The translations under genes were made by a program, and so were the position numbers. The notes beneath the pieces are model-generated. The model was given only the letters and a program-made list of their open reading frames with translations, did not search any database and was not told the origin of the DNA. From Candidatus Aquidulcis sp. (lineage in GTDB: Bacteria > Chloroflexota > Anaerolineae > UBA4142), in NCBI GenBank assembly GCA_020723345.1, contig DYJA01000033.1, positions 1 through 49,549 of the forward strand: DNA of 49,549 bases, read 5' to 3'. Numbering within the stretch: the first letter of the stretch is position 1; each line of letters opens with the position of its first letter. Below are positions 43,587-49,549 of this stretch, in pieces.

Positions 43587-44461
43587 CACAAGATCAGCCA
43601 CACACCCCACACTGCCAGCAGCGTGCCGACGGCGACTTTGGGCGTGACGCGCTCGCGCAAAAAGAAAACCGAAAGCGGCACGCCGATTAACGGCGCGGCG
43701 GTGTTGAGTAACGCCGCGCGCGCCGCGCCCGCGTAATCCACGGTGAGCGTCCACGTAATCATGCCAATCCCCGTGCTGTACATCGCCAGCGCGAGCAGGC
43801 GCGGCAGATTCTTGCGCGTGTAACCTTGCCACGTCTTTGCGCCGGCGTACCAGCGCGCGACGAGCGCGCTCCCCAGCGCCGCGACCGGCAGCCGGATCGC
43901 GTTGACGACGATGACGTGCGGCGATTCTTGCACGCCCATTTTCAGCATCGTCGTCGCGATTGCCCACAGTACGGCGGCGGCAATCGCGGCGAGCGTCGCG
44001 AGGCGCTGTACGCGCGCGTCCGTATGCGCCGTCGTTCCATTGCCCGGCGACAAAAAGTACACGCCGACCAAAACCAGTCCGGTGCCGATCATCGCGCTCG
44101 TGGTGATCTGTTCGCCGAGCAGCGGCACCGCAATCGCCCAGGTGAACAGCGGGTACGTGCCCGAAATCGGCAGCGCGCGCGACGCGCCGATGTGATTGAG
44201 CGACCAAAAGTACAGCATGTCGCCAATCGCGATGCCGATGATCGAAGAGACGGCGAGCAGAATCGCCGCGCTCGATGGAACTTGCGCGATTGCCTGCACG
44301 CCGCCGAAAAATGGCAGTAGTGCGAGCGCAAAAATCGCGCCGACGCCCATGCGAAACGCGTTGAACGACAGCGGATTGATCTCGTCCGCTTGCGCCTTGA
44401 TCGCTAGACTCGTCGTCGCCCAGATGAACGCGCTGGTGAGACCCAGGATTATTCCAAGCAC
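43586..44461 (-). CDS. EamA/DMT-family transporter
   Basis: 291 residues with ten predicted membrane segments in two EamA repeats. LGIILGLTSAFIWATTSLAI starts the first and LATLAAIAAAVLWAIATTML the second. The first ends in ISGTYPLFTWAIAVPLLGEQ and the second in LNTAAPLIGVPLSVFFLRER; both have the Gly/Pro-rich motif followed by GE or RE, as in drug/metabolite exporters. The substrate is not predictable. Start GTG 44461, preceded by GAGTG only. A repeat separates it from ilvE. Confidence 0.9.
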   Translation of the reverse strand: MLGIILGLTSAFIWATTSLAIKAQADEINPLSFNAFRMGVGAIFALALLPFFGGVQAIAQVPSSAAILLAVSSIIGIAIGDMLYFWSLNHIGASRALPISGTYPLFTWAIAVPLLGEQITTSAMIGTGLVLVGVYFLSPGNGTTAHTDARVQRLATLAAIAAAVLWAIATTMLKMGVQESPHVIVVNAIRLPVAALGSALVARWYAGAKTWQGYTRKNLPRLLALAMYSTGIGMITWTLTVDYAGAARAALLNTAAPLIGVPLSVFFLRERVTPKVAVGTLLAVWGVWLIL

Positions 44462-44482
44462 TATTGTTCACTCAAAAGGATG

Positions 44483-44543
44483 AAGGCAGAAGGATGAAGG
44501 ATGAAAAATCTCTTTCATCCTTCATCCCTCATCCTTCTGCCTT
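44483..44543. repeat. AAGGCAGAAGGATGAAGG palindrome
   Basis: Left arm AAGGCAGAAGGATGAAGG and right arm ATCCTTCTGCCTT with one extra unit. The aminotransferase stop codon (TAA, 44542-44544) is at its right edge. Confidence 0.8.
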
Positions 44544-45459
44544 ACACTGCCGTTCTCCATTCAGGATATCGCGCGTCGATCTCGCGCACGATGTCGTGAT
44601 ACAACGCTTCAATCTGCCGCGTGATCGGTCCGATTGCGCCGTCGCCGAGCGTAAAGCGGTCAATCGAGGCAAGCGGCGTGATCTCGCTGCCGGTGCCGCA
44701 CAAGAACGCCTCGCGCGCGACGTACAATTCCGTGCGATCCACTTCGCGCTCGACGACCTCGACGTGCAGTACCTCGCGGCACAGCCGGATGATCACGTCG
44801 CGCGTGATGCTTTCCAAAATGCCGCTCGTCGCCGACGGCGTAATCACTTTGCCGTCACGCACGATCATCAAGCACGCGCCCTGCGCTTCCGCAACCTTGC
44901 CGCTTGAATTGAGCATCAACGCGGAGTCGTAGCCGTTGCGCTTGGCTTCTTCCATGGCGTAGCGCGCGTTCAGATAATTCGACGATGCCTTGACGCGCGG
45001 CGGCATCATGTTATCCGAAATGCGCGCCCAGGAACTGACGCACGCGTGGACTGCCCGACCGCTTCTGACCGGTGCGGGGTTCGGCATCGTGTTGACGACG
45101 ATGCGCGCTTGATCGTTCGACATGCCGCTGTACGACGTTGATTCGACGAACGCGAACGGACGGATGTAGACATTTTCGGCATAGTTGTTCGCGCGCACGA
45201 GCGCGAGAATGCCTTCCTTGATCGTCGCGGTCGCAATTGGTTGCTTCATGCGCGTCAACCGGATCGATTGCGCGAAACGTTCCAGATGCGCGTCGAGTTG
45301 AAAGACAAAGAGTTTGCGCGCATCCGCGTTCCAGTACGCGAGAATCCCTTCGTATACCAGCGACACGCCCGCGGTGCCGACCGCGGTGATGTGAATCGTC
45401 GCTTCGTTCCAGGGAACGAGTTTGCCATCCACCCAAACGAATTGCGGATTGTCCGCCAT
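44542..45459 (-). CDS. ilvE: Class IV aminotransferase, branched-chain type
   Basis: 305 residues. Transfers amino groups between branched-chain keto acids and glutamate. It has the PLP lysine (Lys157) in PRVKASSNYLNARYAMEEA, EAQGACLMIVRDGKVITPSA, SGILESITRDVIIRLCRE, and EAFLCGTGSEITPLASID. The N-terminal block reads ITAVGTAGVSLVYEGILAYW in place of the usual SHALHYGTSVFEG, so the substrate preference may differ from E. coli IlvE. Start ATG 45459 with GGAGGCAAC upstream; the longer frame to 45522 runs through a repeat. Confidence 0.88.
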   Translation of the reverse strand: MADNPQFVWVDGKLVPWNEATIHITAVGTAGVSLVYEGILAYWNADARKLFVFQLDAHLERFAQSIRLTRMKQPIATATIKEGILALVRANNYAENVYIRPFAFVESTSYSGMSNDQARIVVNTMPNPAPVRSGRAVHACVSSWARISDNMMPPRVKASSNYLNARYAMEEAKRNGYDSALMLNSSGKVAEAQGACLMIVRDGKVITPSATSGILESITRDVIIRLCREVLHVEVVEREVDRTELYVAREAFLCGTGSEITPLASIDRFTLGDGAIGPITRQIEALYHDIVREIDARYPEWRTAV

Positions 45460-45481
45460 GTTGCCTCCGAAAGCGGCAGAT

Positions 45482-45549
45482 AGCGAATGGCGTATGGCAT
45501 ATCGCCAATGACGACGCGCCATACGCCATTTGCCATAAGCCCTTCGCTA
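45482..45549. repeat. GCGAATGGCGTATGGC low-complexity repeat
   Basis: GCGAATGGCGTATGGCATAT and CGCCATACGCCATTTGCC are roughly inverted. The cinA stop (CTA, 45547-45549) lies at its right end. Relative of 37800-37870. Confidence 0.7.
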
Positions 45550-46734
45550 TGTTTTGAGCGCCGCGCGTCTCACCAGATCCAACGCGCGCGTGATGATCCA
45601 GGTTTGCGAATAATCGCTGATGCCGCCGACGGGATAGGCGCGCGTGATCGTCCCCGCCGCGGTGGCGACTGCCATCGCACTTTTTCCGGTGTCTTCGGCG
45701 TACATATCTTGCCCGGAGTTGGTCGTCCCCAGCACGGCAATCGCAATGTCCGCGCTCGTCACGTTGCGAAATTGTTCCGCAATCGTCCCGGCGTTTTTCT
45801 CCGAAAGTTCGGTTACGTTGTCGAGCAGCATCGCGGATTTGATGATGCGCGATCCTTCGGGGCGCGAGCGTAGACGCTCCGCGATTTTCCCGGCGGTGTT
45901 CGTCTCCCCGAGCGCGATGCGCCAGTTGCGCGCGGCGAGCAGTCGCGCCGCGACTTCTTCGACCGTTTCGTCGCCTTCGCCGTAAATCCAATCGCCCAAT
46001 CGTTCGCGGACGCGCGCTTCCATTTCCTTGATCAGCGTTTCGGCTTCCGCGCGCGTGCGCGCTTTTGCCGTGACGCGCACGTCGGTCTGCCCCGGATGCG
46101 CGAGCAAGCCGACCGTCGGATTTGTCGACGCTTCGAGATCGGTGATCTTTTCGTCCACCTGGCTCTCGCCGATCGCGCAGGTGCGGAGCGTTTTGCTGAG
46201 GATGATCCATTCGCCGCCGGTCTTTTCGCGCAGCCACGGCAAAATGCGCGTCTCCATCAAGTGCTTCATCTCGCGCGGCACGCCCGGCAGCGCAATGACG
46301 TACTTGCCTTGATGCTCGACGATAAAGACCGGCGCGGTGCCGACCGGATTTTCGATGGGCGTCGCGCCGCGCGGAATGTACGCTTGGCGCACGTTGTTCT
46401 CGCTCATCCCGCGCCCCCATTTTTCAAACAGGCGGCGAATCTGCGCGAGCAAATTTTCGTCCAGCACGAGATCGCGCTCGGTCGCTTTGGCGACGGCTTC
46501 GCGCGTCATGTCGTCCACGGTCGGACCCAAGCCGCCGGTCGTGATAATGACATCGGCGCGCGTGAGCGCGTGCTGAATCGCGTCGACGATGCGCCCGACG
46601 TTATCGCCGACGGTCGTGCGAAAATACAAATCGACGCCGACCTCGGACAGCCGTTCCGCGATCCAGACCGCGTTCGTGTCGGTGATTTGCCCGAGCAATA
46701 GTTCAGTGCCGATGGAGATGGTTTCCGCCTTCAT
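45547..46734 (-). CDS. cinA: CinA: ADP-ribose pyrophosphatase / nicotinamide mononucleotide deamidase
   Basis: 395 residues with both CinA domains. The N-terminal MoCF-like part has AETISIGTELLLGQITDTNA, ADVIITTGGLGPTVDDMTRE and YVIALPGVPREMKHLME. The C-terminal deamidase part has AARLLAARNWRIALGETNTA in the position of the usual AES-x-TGG motif; GETNTAGK replaces ESCTGG. This is a notable change at the catalytic Ser/Lys region and could alter deamidase activity. Start ATG 46734 with AGGAG 12 nt upstream. Confidence 0.9.
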   Translation of the reverse strand: MKAETISIGTELLLGQITDTNAVWIAERLSEVGVDLYFRTTVGDNVGRIVDAIQHALTRADVIITTGGLGPTVDDMTREAVAKATERDLVLDENLLAQIRRLFEKWGRGMSENNVRQAYIPRGATPIENPVGTAPVFIVEHQGKYVIALPGVPREMKHLMETRILPWLREKTGGEWIILSKTLRTCAIGESQVDEKITDLEASTNPTVGLLAHPGQTDVRVTAKARTRAEAETLIKEMEARVRERLGDWIYGEGDETVEEVAARLLAARNWRIALGETNTAGKIAERLRSRPEGSRIIKSAMLLDNVTELSEKNAGTIAEQFRNVTSADIAIAVLGTTNSGQDMYAEDTGKSAMAVATAAGTITRAYPVGGISDYSQTWIITRALDLVRRAALKT

Positions 46735-46756
46735 AAATCTTGCTACACTCCTATTG

Positions 46757-46798
46757 CGTGAAACGTGATGCGTGAACGGAACACGCATCACGTTTCAC
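46757..46798. repeat. GTGAAACGTGATGCGTG palindrome
   Basis: GTGAAACGTGATGCGTG pairs with CACGCATCACGTTTCAC around AACGGAA, perfect. The proline dehydrogenase stop codon (46795-46797) is part of it. Confidence 0.85.
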
Positions 46799-47724
46799 TT
46801 GAACAAGTTGCTTATCAAGAACACTACATTCGCCGGGCGTTCCGCGAGCCGCCGCATAAAGTAGGGATACCAGTGCGTGCCGCACGGGACGTAGACGCGC
46901 ATCGTGTAACCTTCCGCGACGATCTTGCGCTGCAAATCGGAACGGATGCCGTAGAGCATTTGAAATTCAAAGCGTTTGCGAGCCACGTTGTGCGCGGTGA
47001 CGTACTCCTTTGCCCACGCGATAATTTTTTCGTCGTGCGTCGCGAGATCGAGATAGGCGCGATTGGTCGCGCCGTTCGAGTCGAAAAAGAGTTGCGCGAG
47101 TTTGATGTAGTTCGCGTCCACGTCTTTTTTCTGCGGAAACGCGACGGTTGCCGGTTCTTTGTACGCGCCTTTGCACAAGCGGACATTCGCGCCGAGCGCG
47201 ATCAATTGCTTGAGATCTTCTTCGCTCCGATACAAGTAACTTTGCAGCACGATGCCGACGTTGTCGAATTCTTCACGCAGCGTTTTGAAGACGTTGAGCG
47301 TGACCTGGGTGTGCTGCGAGTCCTCCATGTCAATCGTGACGAGCGTGCCGACGTGTTTGGCGCGCGCCAGAATCTCCCGCAGGTTGGCGAGACACAAATC
47401 CGGGTCGATGTCCAAACCCATCTGAGTCAGCTTGACCGACACCTGGGATGCAACCTGGTTCGCGGCAATCGCAGCGAGCGCGCGCAGGTAACCGTCTTTC
47501 GCCGCGCGCGCTTCGGTTTCGTTCGTCACGCTCTCGCCCAGTTGATCGAACGTCGCGTCGATCCCTTGCGTTCTTAGTTTCTTGACAACTTGAATCGCTT
47601 CGTCAATCGTTTCTCCGGCGACGAAGCGCCGCGTCACGCGCCGCGACAGCGGAAAGCCGACGACGAAGCGGCGCACCCCCGCATTCGTGGACATGGCGAG
47701 AAACACATCGCGTAAAATTGGCAT
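46795..47724 (-). CDS. Proline dehydrogenase (monofunctional)
   Basis: 309 residues, the size of stand-alone bacterial PRODH. An FAD-dependent enzyme oxidising L-proline to pyrroline-5-carboxylate, passing electrons to the membrane quinone pool. Family blocks: VSVKLTQMGLDIDPDLCLAN (substrate Lys), VTIDMEDSQHTQVTLNVF, VGIVLQSYLYRSEEDL, VRLCKGAYKEPATVAFPQK, FEFQMLYGIRSDLQ, VYVPCGTHWYPYFMRRLAER and PANV. The RRxxERP end binds the carboxylate. Start ATG 47724 with AAGGAGGATAC upstream. No P5C dehydrogenase gene is nearby. Confidence 0.93.
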   Translation of the reverse strand: MPILRDVFLAMSTNAGVRRFVVGFPLSRRVTRRFVAGETIDEAIQVVKKLRTQGIDATFDQLGESVTNETEARAAKDGYLRALAAIAANQVASQVSVKLTQMGLDIDPDLCLANLREILARAKHVGTLVTIDMEDSQHTQVTLNVFKTLREEFDNVGIVLQSYLYRSEEDLKQLIALGANVRLCKGAYKEPATVAFPQKKDVDANYIKLAQLFFDSNGATNRAYLDLATHDEKIIAWAKEYVTAHNVARKRFEFQMLYGIRSDLQRKIVAEGYTMRVYVPCGTHWYPYFMRRLAERPANVVFLISNLFK

Positions 47725-47776
47725 CGTATCCTCCTTGATTCGATGTGGACGGATGCGTGTCCCTCTTCCAGTTTCC

Positions 47777-47805
47777 AATATACTCCGATTCAAATAAAAG
47801 CGCAA
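47777..47805 (-). promoter_or_regulatory. Promoter for proline dehydrogenase
   Basis: Minus strand TTGCGC (47805-47800), 17-nt spacer, TATATT (47782-47777), divergent from the BMP gene promoter. Confidence 0.55.
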
Positions 47806-47822
47806 ACAAGAAAAGGGCGATT

Positions 47823-47849
47823 TTGTAGTTTGCCGATTCCGTGTATAAT
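47823..47849 (+). promoter_or_regulatory. Promoter for the BMP-family binding protein
   Basis: Consensus TATAAT at 47844-47849; the nearest -35-like box, TTGTAG (47823-47828), is at a short 15-nt spacing. The leader is about 160 nt long. Confidence 0.5.
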
Positions 47850-47941
47850 ATTGTAGGCAAAAGACGTTCTCCAATTTCTCCTTTGCCTGTTTCCCCAACG
47901 GCAGATGTGCCGTTCAATGACGAACGTGGATTCAGTTTGAG

Positions 47942-47973
47942 AGGAGGTGATCGCATAACCTAAACCGTCACCT
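47942..47973 (+). promoter_or_regulatory. Orphan extended Shine-Dalgarno element with pairing partner
   Basis: AGGAGGTGATC (47942-47952) matches the 16S rRNA 3' end but is followed only by GCATAA, so GTG-ATC-GCA-TAA is a three-codon ORF at best. AGGTGA (47945-47950) can pair with TCACCT (47968-47973) just downstream. The true ribosome binding site is AGGAGGAGA at 48003-48011. Confidence 0.55.
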
Positions 47974-48015
47974 TGCGGCTCAACGAGTTTGATCAACCAT
48001 CTAGGAGGAGAAAGA

Positions 48016-49071
48016 ATGCGTACTCGAATTTTCGTAATCGTTGCCGTGTTGACCTTGGTCGCCCTCGCGCTCGGCGCGTGCGCCGCTCCCGCTCCCGCCA
48101 CCACCGGCAAACTCAAAGTAGGTCTCATCACTGACGTGGGCGGCGTGAATGACAAGTCGTTCAACCAGTCTGCCTGGGAGGGCGCGCAAAAAGGCGCCAA
48201 GGAATTCGGCTGGGATGTCAAATTCATCGAATCGAAACAACCCACCGACTATGAAAAGAACATTGACCAGTTCGCGACCGAAAAGTACGACGTGCTCATC
48301 ACCGTCGGTTTCTTGATGGGCGATGCGACCGCGGTCAAAGCCAAGCAGTATCCCAACATCAAATTCGCGATCGTCGACAATGCGTACTTCCCGACCAAGG
48401 GCGTGGCGTACTGCGATGACACCAAGAAGGATTGCTACGCGGATGGCGGCTTGACGAACGTCACGTCGTTGATGTTCCAGGAAGACCAGGTCGGGTTCCT
48501 CGCCGGCGTCCTCGCGGGCGGGATGACCAAGACCGGCACTGTCTGCACCGTCTCCGGCATGGAGATTCCCCCGGTCGTCCGCTTTGTCGTCGGATTCCAG
48601 AACGGCGCCAAGTACGCGAAAGCCGATGCCAAGACGCTGAACGTCTACATCCCTTCGTTCATCGATCCGGCGAAGGGTAAGGAAACCGGTCAGTCTATGA
48701 TCGCCCAGGGCTGCGATGTCGTGTTCGGCGTCGGCGGCAACACCGGCAACGGCGGTTTGCTCGCGGCGAAGGAAAAGAACTTGATGGCGATTGGCGTGGA
48801 CGTGGATCAGTACAACACGTACCCCGAAGTCAAAGGCGCGTTGCTCAGCAGCGCGGCGAAGAATGTGGATGCCGCCGTCTACAACTATCTCAAATCGGTC
48901 AACGACAAGTCGAGCAAAGCCGGCGTCTTGACCGCGAATTTGCAGAATGGCGGCGTCGGTCTCGCGCCTTTCCACGATTGGGACAGCAAGATTCCCCAAA
49001 CTGTGAAGGACAAGATCAAACAAGCCACTGACGATTTGAAGAGTGGCAAACTCGCGACCGGCTACAAGTAG
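48016..49071 (+). CDS. BMP-family (PnrA-like) ABC transporter substrate-binding lipoprotein
   Basis: 351 residues. Basic membrane protein family; relatives bind purine or pyrimidine nucleosides outside the cell. Signal peptide [20 protein letters not shown] followed by AC (lipid-modified Cys22). The mature part begins [20 protein letters not shown], with the Asp-Lys-Ser-Phe-Asn ligand motif, then [34 protein letters not shown], and [20 protein letters not shown] with GVDVDQYN. Start ATG 48016 with a strong AGGAGGAGA. A terminator lies between it and the ATPase gene, suggesting more receptor than ATPase is made. Confidence 0.92.
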   Translation: MRTRIFVIVAVLTLVALALGACAAPAPATTGKLKVGLITDVGGVNDKSFNQSAWEGAQKGAKEFGWDVKFIESKQPTDYEKNIDQFATEKYDVLITVGFLMGDATAVKAKQYPNIKFAIVDNAYFPTKGVAYCDDTKKDCYADGGLTNVTSLMFQEDQVGFLAGVLAGGMTKTGTVCTVSGMEIPPVVRFVVGFQNGAKYAKADAKTLNVYIPSFIDPAKGKETGQSMIAQGCDVVFGVGGNTGNGGLLAAKEKNLMAIGVDVDQYNTYPEVKGALLSSAAKNVDAAVYNYLKSVNDKSSKAGVLTANLQNGGVGLAPFHDWDSKIPQTVKDKIKQATDDLKSGKLATGYK

Positions 49072-49106
49072 TTCTGACGACGCAAGACGACGCGTTCAAT
49101 CACGAA

Positions 49107-49138
49107 GGGTGCTGTGCCAATCGGTGCAGCACCCGTTT
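49107..49138 (+). terminator. Intrinsic terminator after the BMP-family gene
   Basis: GGGTGCTG pairs with CAGCACCC, with partial inner pairing, followed by GTTTTG. Likely partial read-through into the ATPase gene. Confidence 0.7.
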
Positions 49139-49148
49139 TGCGAACCTG

Positions 49149-49177
49149 GTAGGATAAATTTCCACAATTTGTCCTGC
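49149..49177. repeat. GTAGGATAAATTT repeat
   Basis: GTAGGATAAATTTCC and AATTTGTCCTGC, a diverged copy of the 1671-1698 palindrome, again just upstream of an ABC ATPase gene. Confidence 0.7.
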
Positions 49178-49195
49178 GTTCCGCAAGGAGAAACA

Positions 49196-49549
49196 ATGAC
49201 GCCTGCCTTGCAAGCCACAGGTATCACCAAACGTTTTCCCGGCGTACTCGCCAACGCTCACGTGGATTTCGATTTGCAGCCGCGCGAGATTCACGGTCTC
49301 CTCGGCGAAAACGGCGCGGGCAAATCCACGTTGATGAACATCCTCTACGGGTTGTATCAGCCGGACGAAGGTCAGATCGCGATCAACGGCATGCCCACGC
49401 AGATCGCCAGCCCCCACGACGCGATTGCCCAGGGCATTGGCATGGTGCATCAACATTTCATGCTCGTGCCGCCGCTCACCGTCACCGAGAACATCATCCT
49501 GGGTCAAGAATCGCTCCAGCCCGCGACGCAATTCCTGGGTCAACTTTCC
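49196..49549 (+). CDS. ABC transporter ATP-binding protein, sugar/nucleoside type (truncated by the window end)
   Basis: The first 118 codons are present. Start ATG 49196 with AAGGAG upstream. [20 protein letters not shown], Walker [19 protein letters not shown], and the Q-loop region [20 protein letters not shown], with the VHQHF form typical of the duplicated ATPases that work with BMP-type receptors. A full-length relative has about 500 residues with two ATPase halves; the rest is outside the window. With the upstream receptor it points to a nucleoside importer. Confidence 0.9.
   Translation, partial: MTPALQATGITKRFPGVLANAHVDFDLQPREIHGLLGENGAGKSTLMNILYGLYQPDEGQIAINGMPTQIASPHDAIAQGIGMVHQHFMLVPPLTVTENIILGQESLQPATQFLGQLS

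Overview
This window is about 49.5 kb of a GC-rich bacterial chromosome. It most resembles an uncultured Chloroflexota (Anaerolineae-like) genome. That placement is an inference from several traits: lipoproteins with long Pro/Thr/Ala linkers, TolB-like propeller lipoproteins, Ugp-type and BMP-type ABC systems, a ClpS-ClpA pair, a secreted protein ending VFLPLILR, and very strong GCG/CGC codon bias. The same bias produces long spurious antisense frames. I see no rRNA, tRNA, CRISPR array, prophage or intact transposase gene.

Layout. 1-1.95 kb (minus strand): an ABC-2 drug-type exporter (ATPase and start of the permease) split by a compositionally different uridine-kinase-like gene. The operon has a clear promoter, a 17-codon leader ORF and two near-identical terminator hairpins, which looks like ribosome-mediated attenuation. 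1.95-2.13 kb: a small non-autonomous mobile element with an 8-bp target duplication. 2.4-3.4 kb: quinone oxidoreductase. 3.5-8.3 kb: a Ugp-type sugar/glycerol-phosphate importer with two binding proteins and no ATPase. 8.5-12.3 kb: ATP-grasp ligase, GNAT, a Tat-signal helical protein and a class V aminotransferase. 12.3-14.8 kb: a lower-GC segment with a propeller lipoprotein and a secreted lysozyme-like protein. 14.9-19.3 kb: clpS-clpA, an alpha/beta hydrolase and a COG1313-type radical SAM protein. 19.5-25.9 kb: a Frz-like chemosensory cluster (two CheW, MCP, CheA-REC hybrid, CheB) without CheR. 25.9-40.4 kb: a Nudix hydrolase, GDP-deoxyhexose synthesis (Rmd, Gmd), HEPN/MNT modules (one fused, one split pair), GlmM and a second phosphohexomutase, DegV, TatD, a polyprenyl diphosphate synthase, two glycosyltransferases and FtsK. 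Much of this fits cell-envelope glycan production. 40.6-43.5 kb: tandem paralogous TolB-like lipoproteins. 43.6-47.7 kb (minus): EamA transporter, class IV aminotransferase, CinA and proline dehydrogenase. 48.0 kb to the end: BMP-family binding lipoprotein and the start of its ABC ATPase.

The most unusual property of the window is its load of short palindromic or low-complexity repeats from at least a dozen families. They sit between genes, supply the stop codons of about eight genes and the start region of one, and lie in frame inside at least five protein-coding genes. One glycosyltransferase carries four, one of them nested inside another. This resembles the Rickettsia palindromic element phenomenon but with many unrelated families. 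Two solute-binding-protein genes also share an orphan extended Shine-Dalgarno element about 65-75 nt upstream of their starts.
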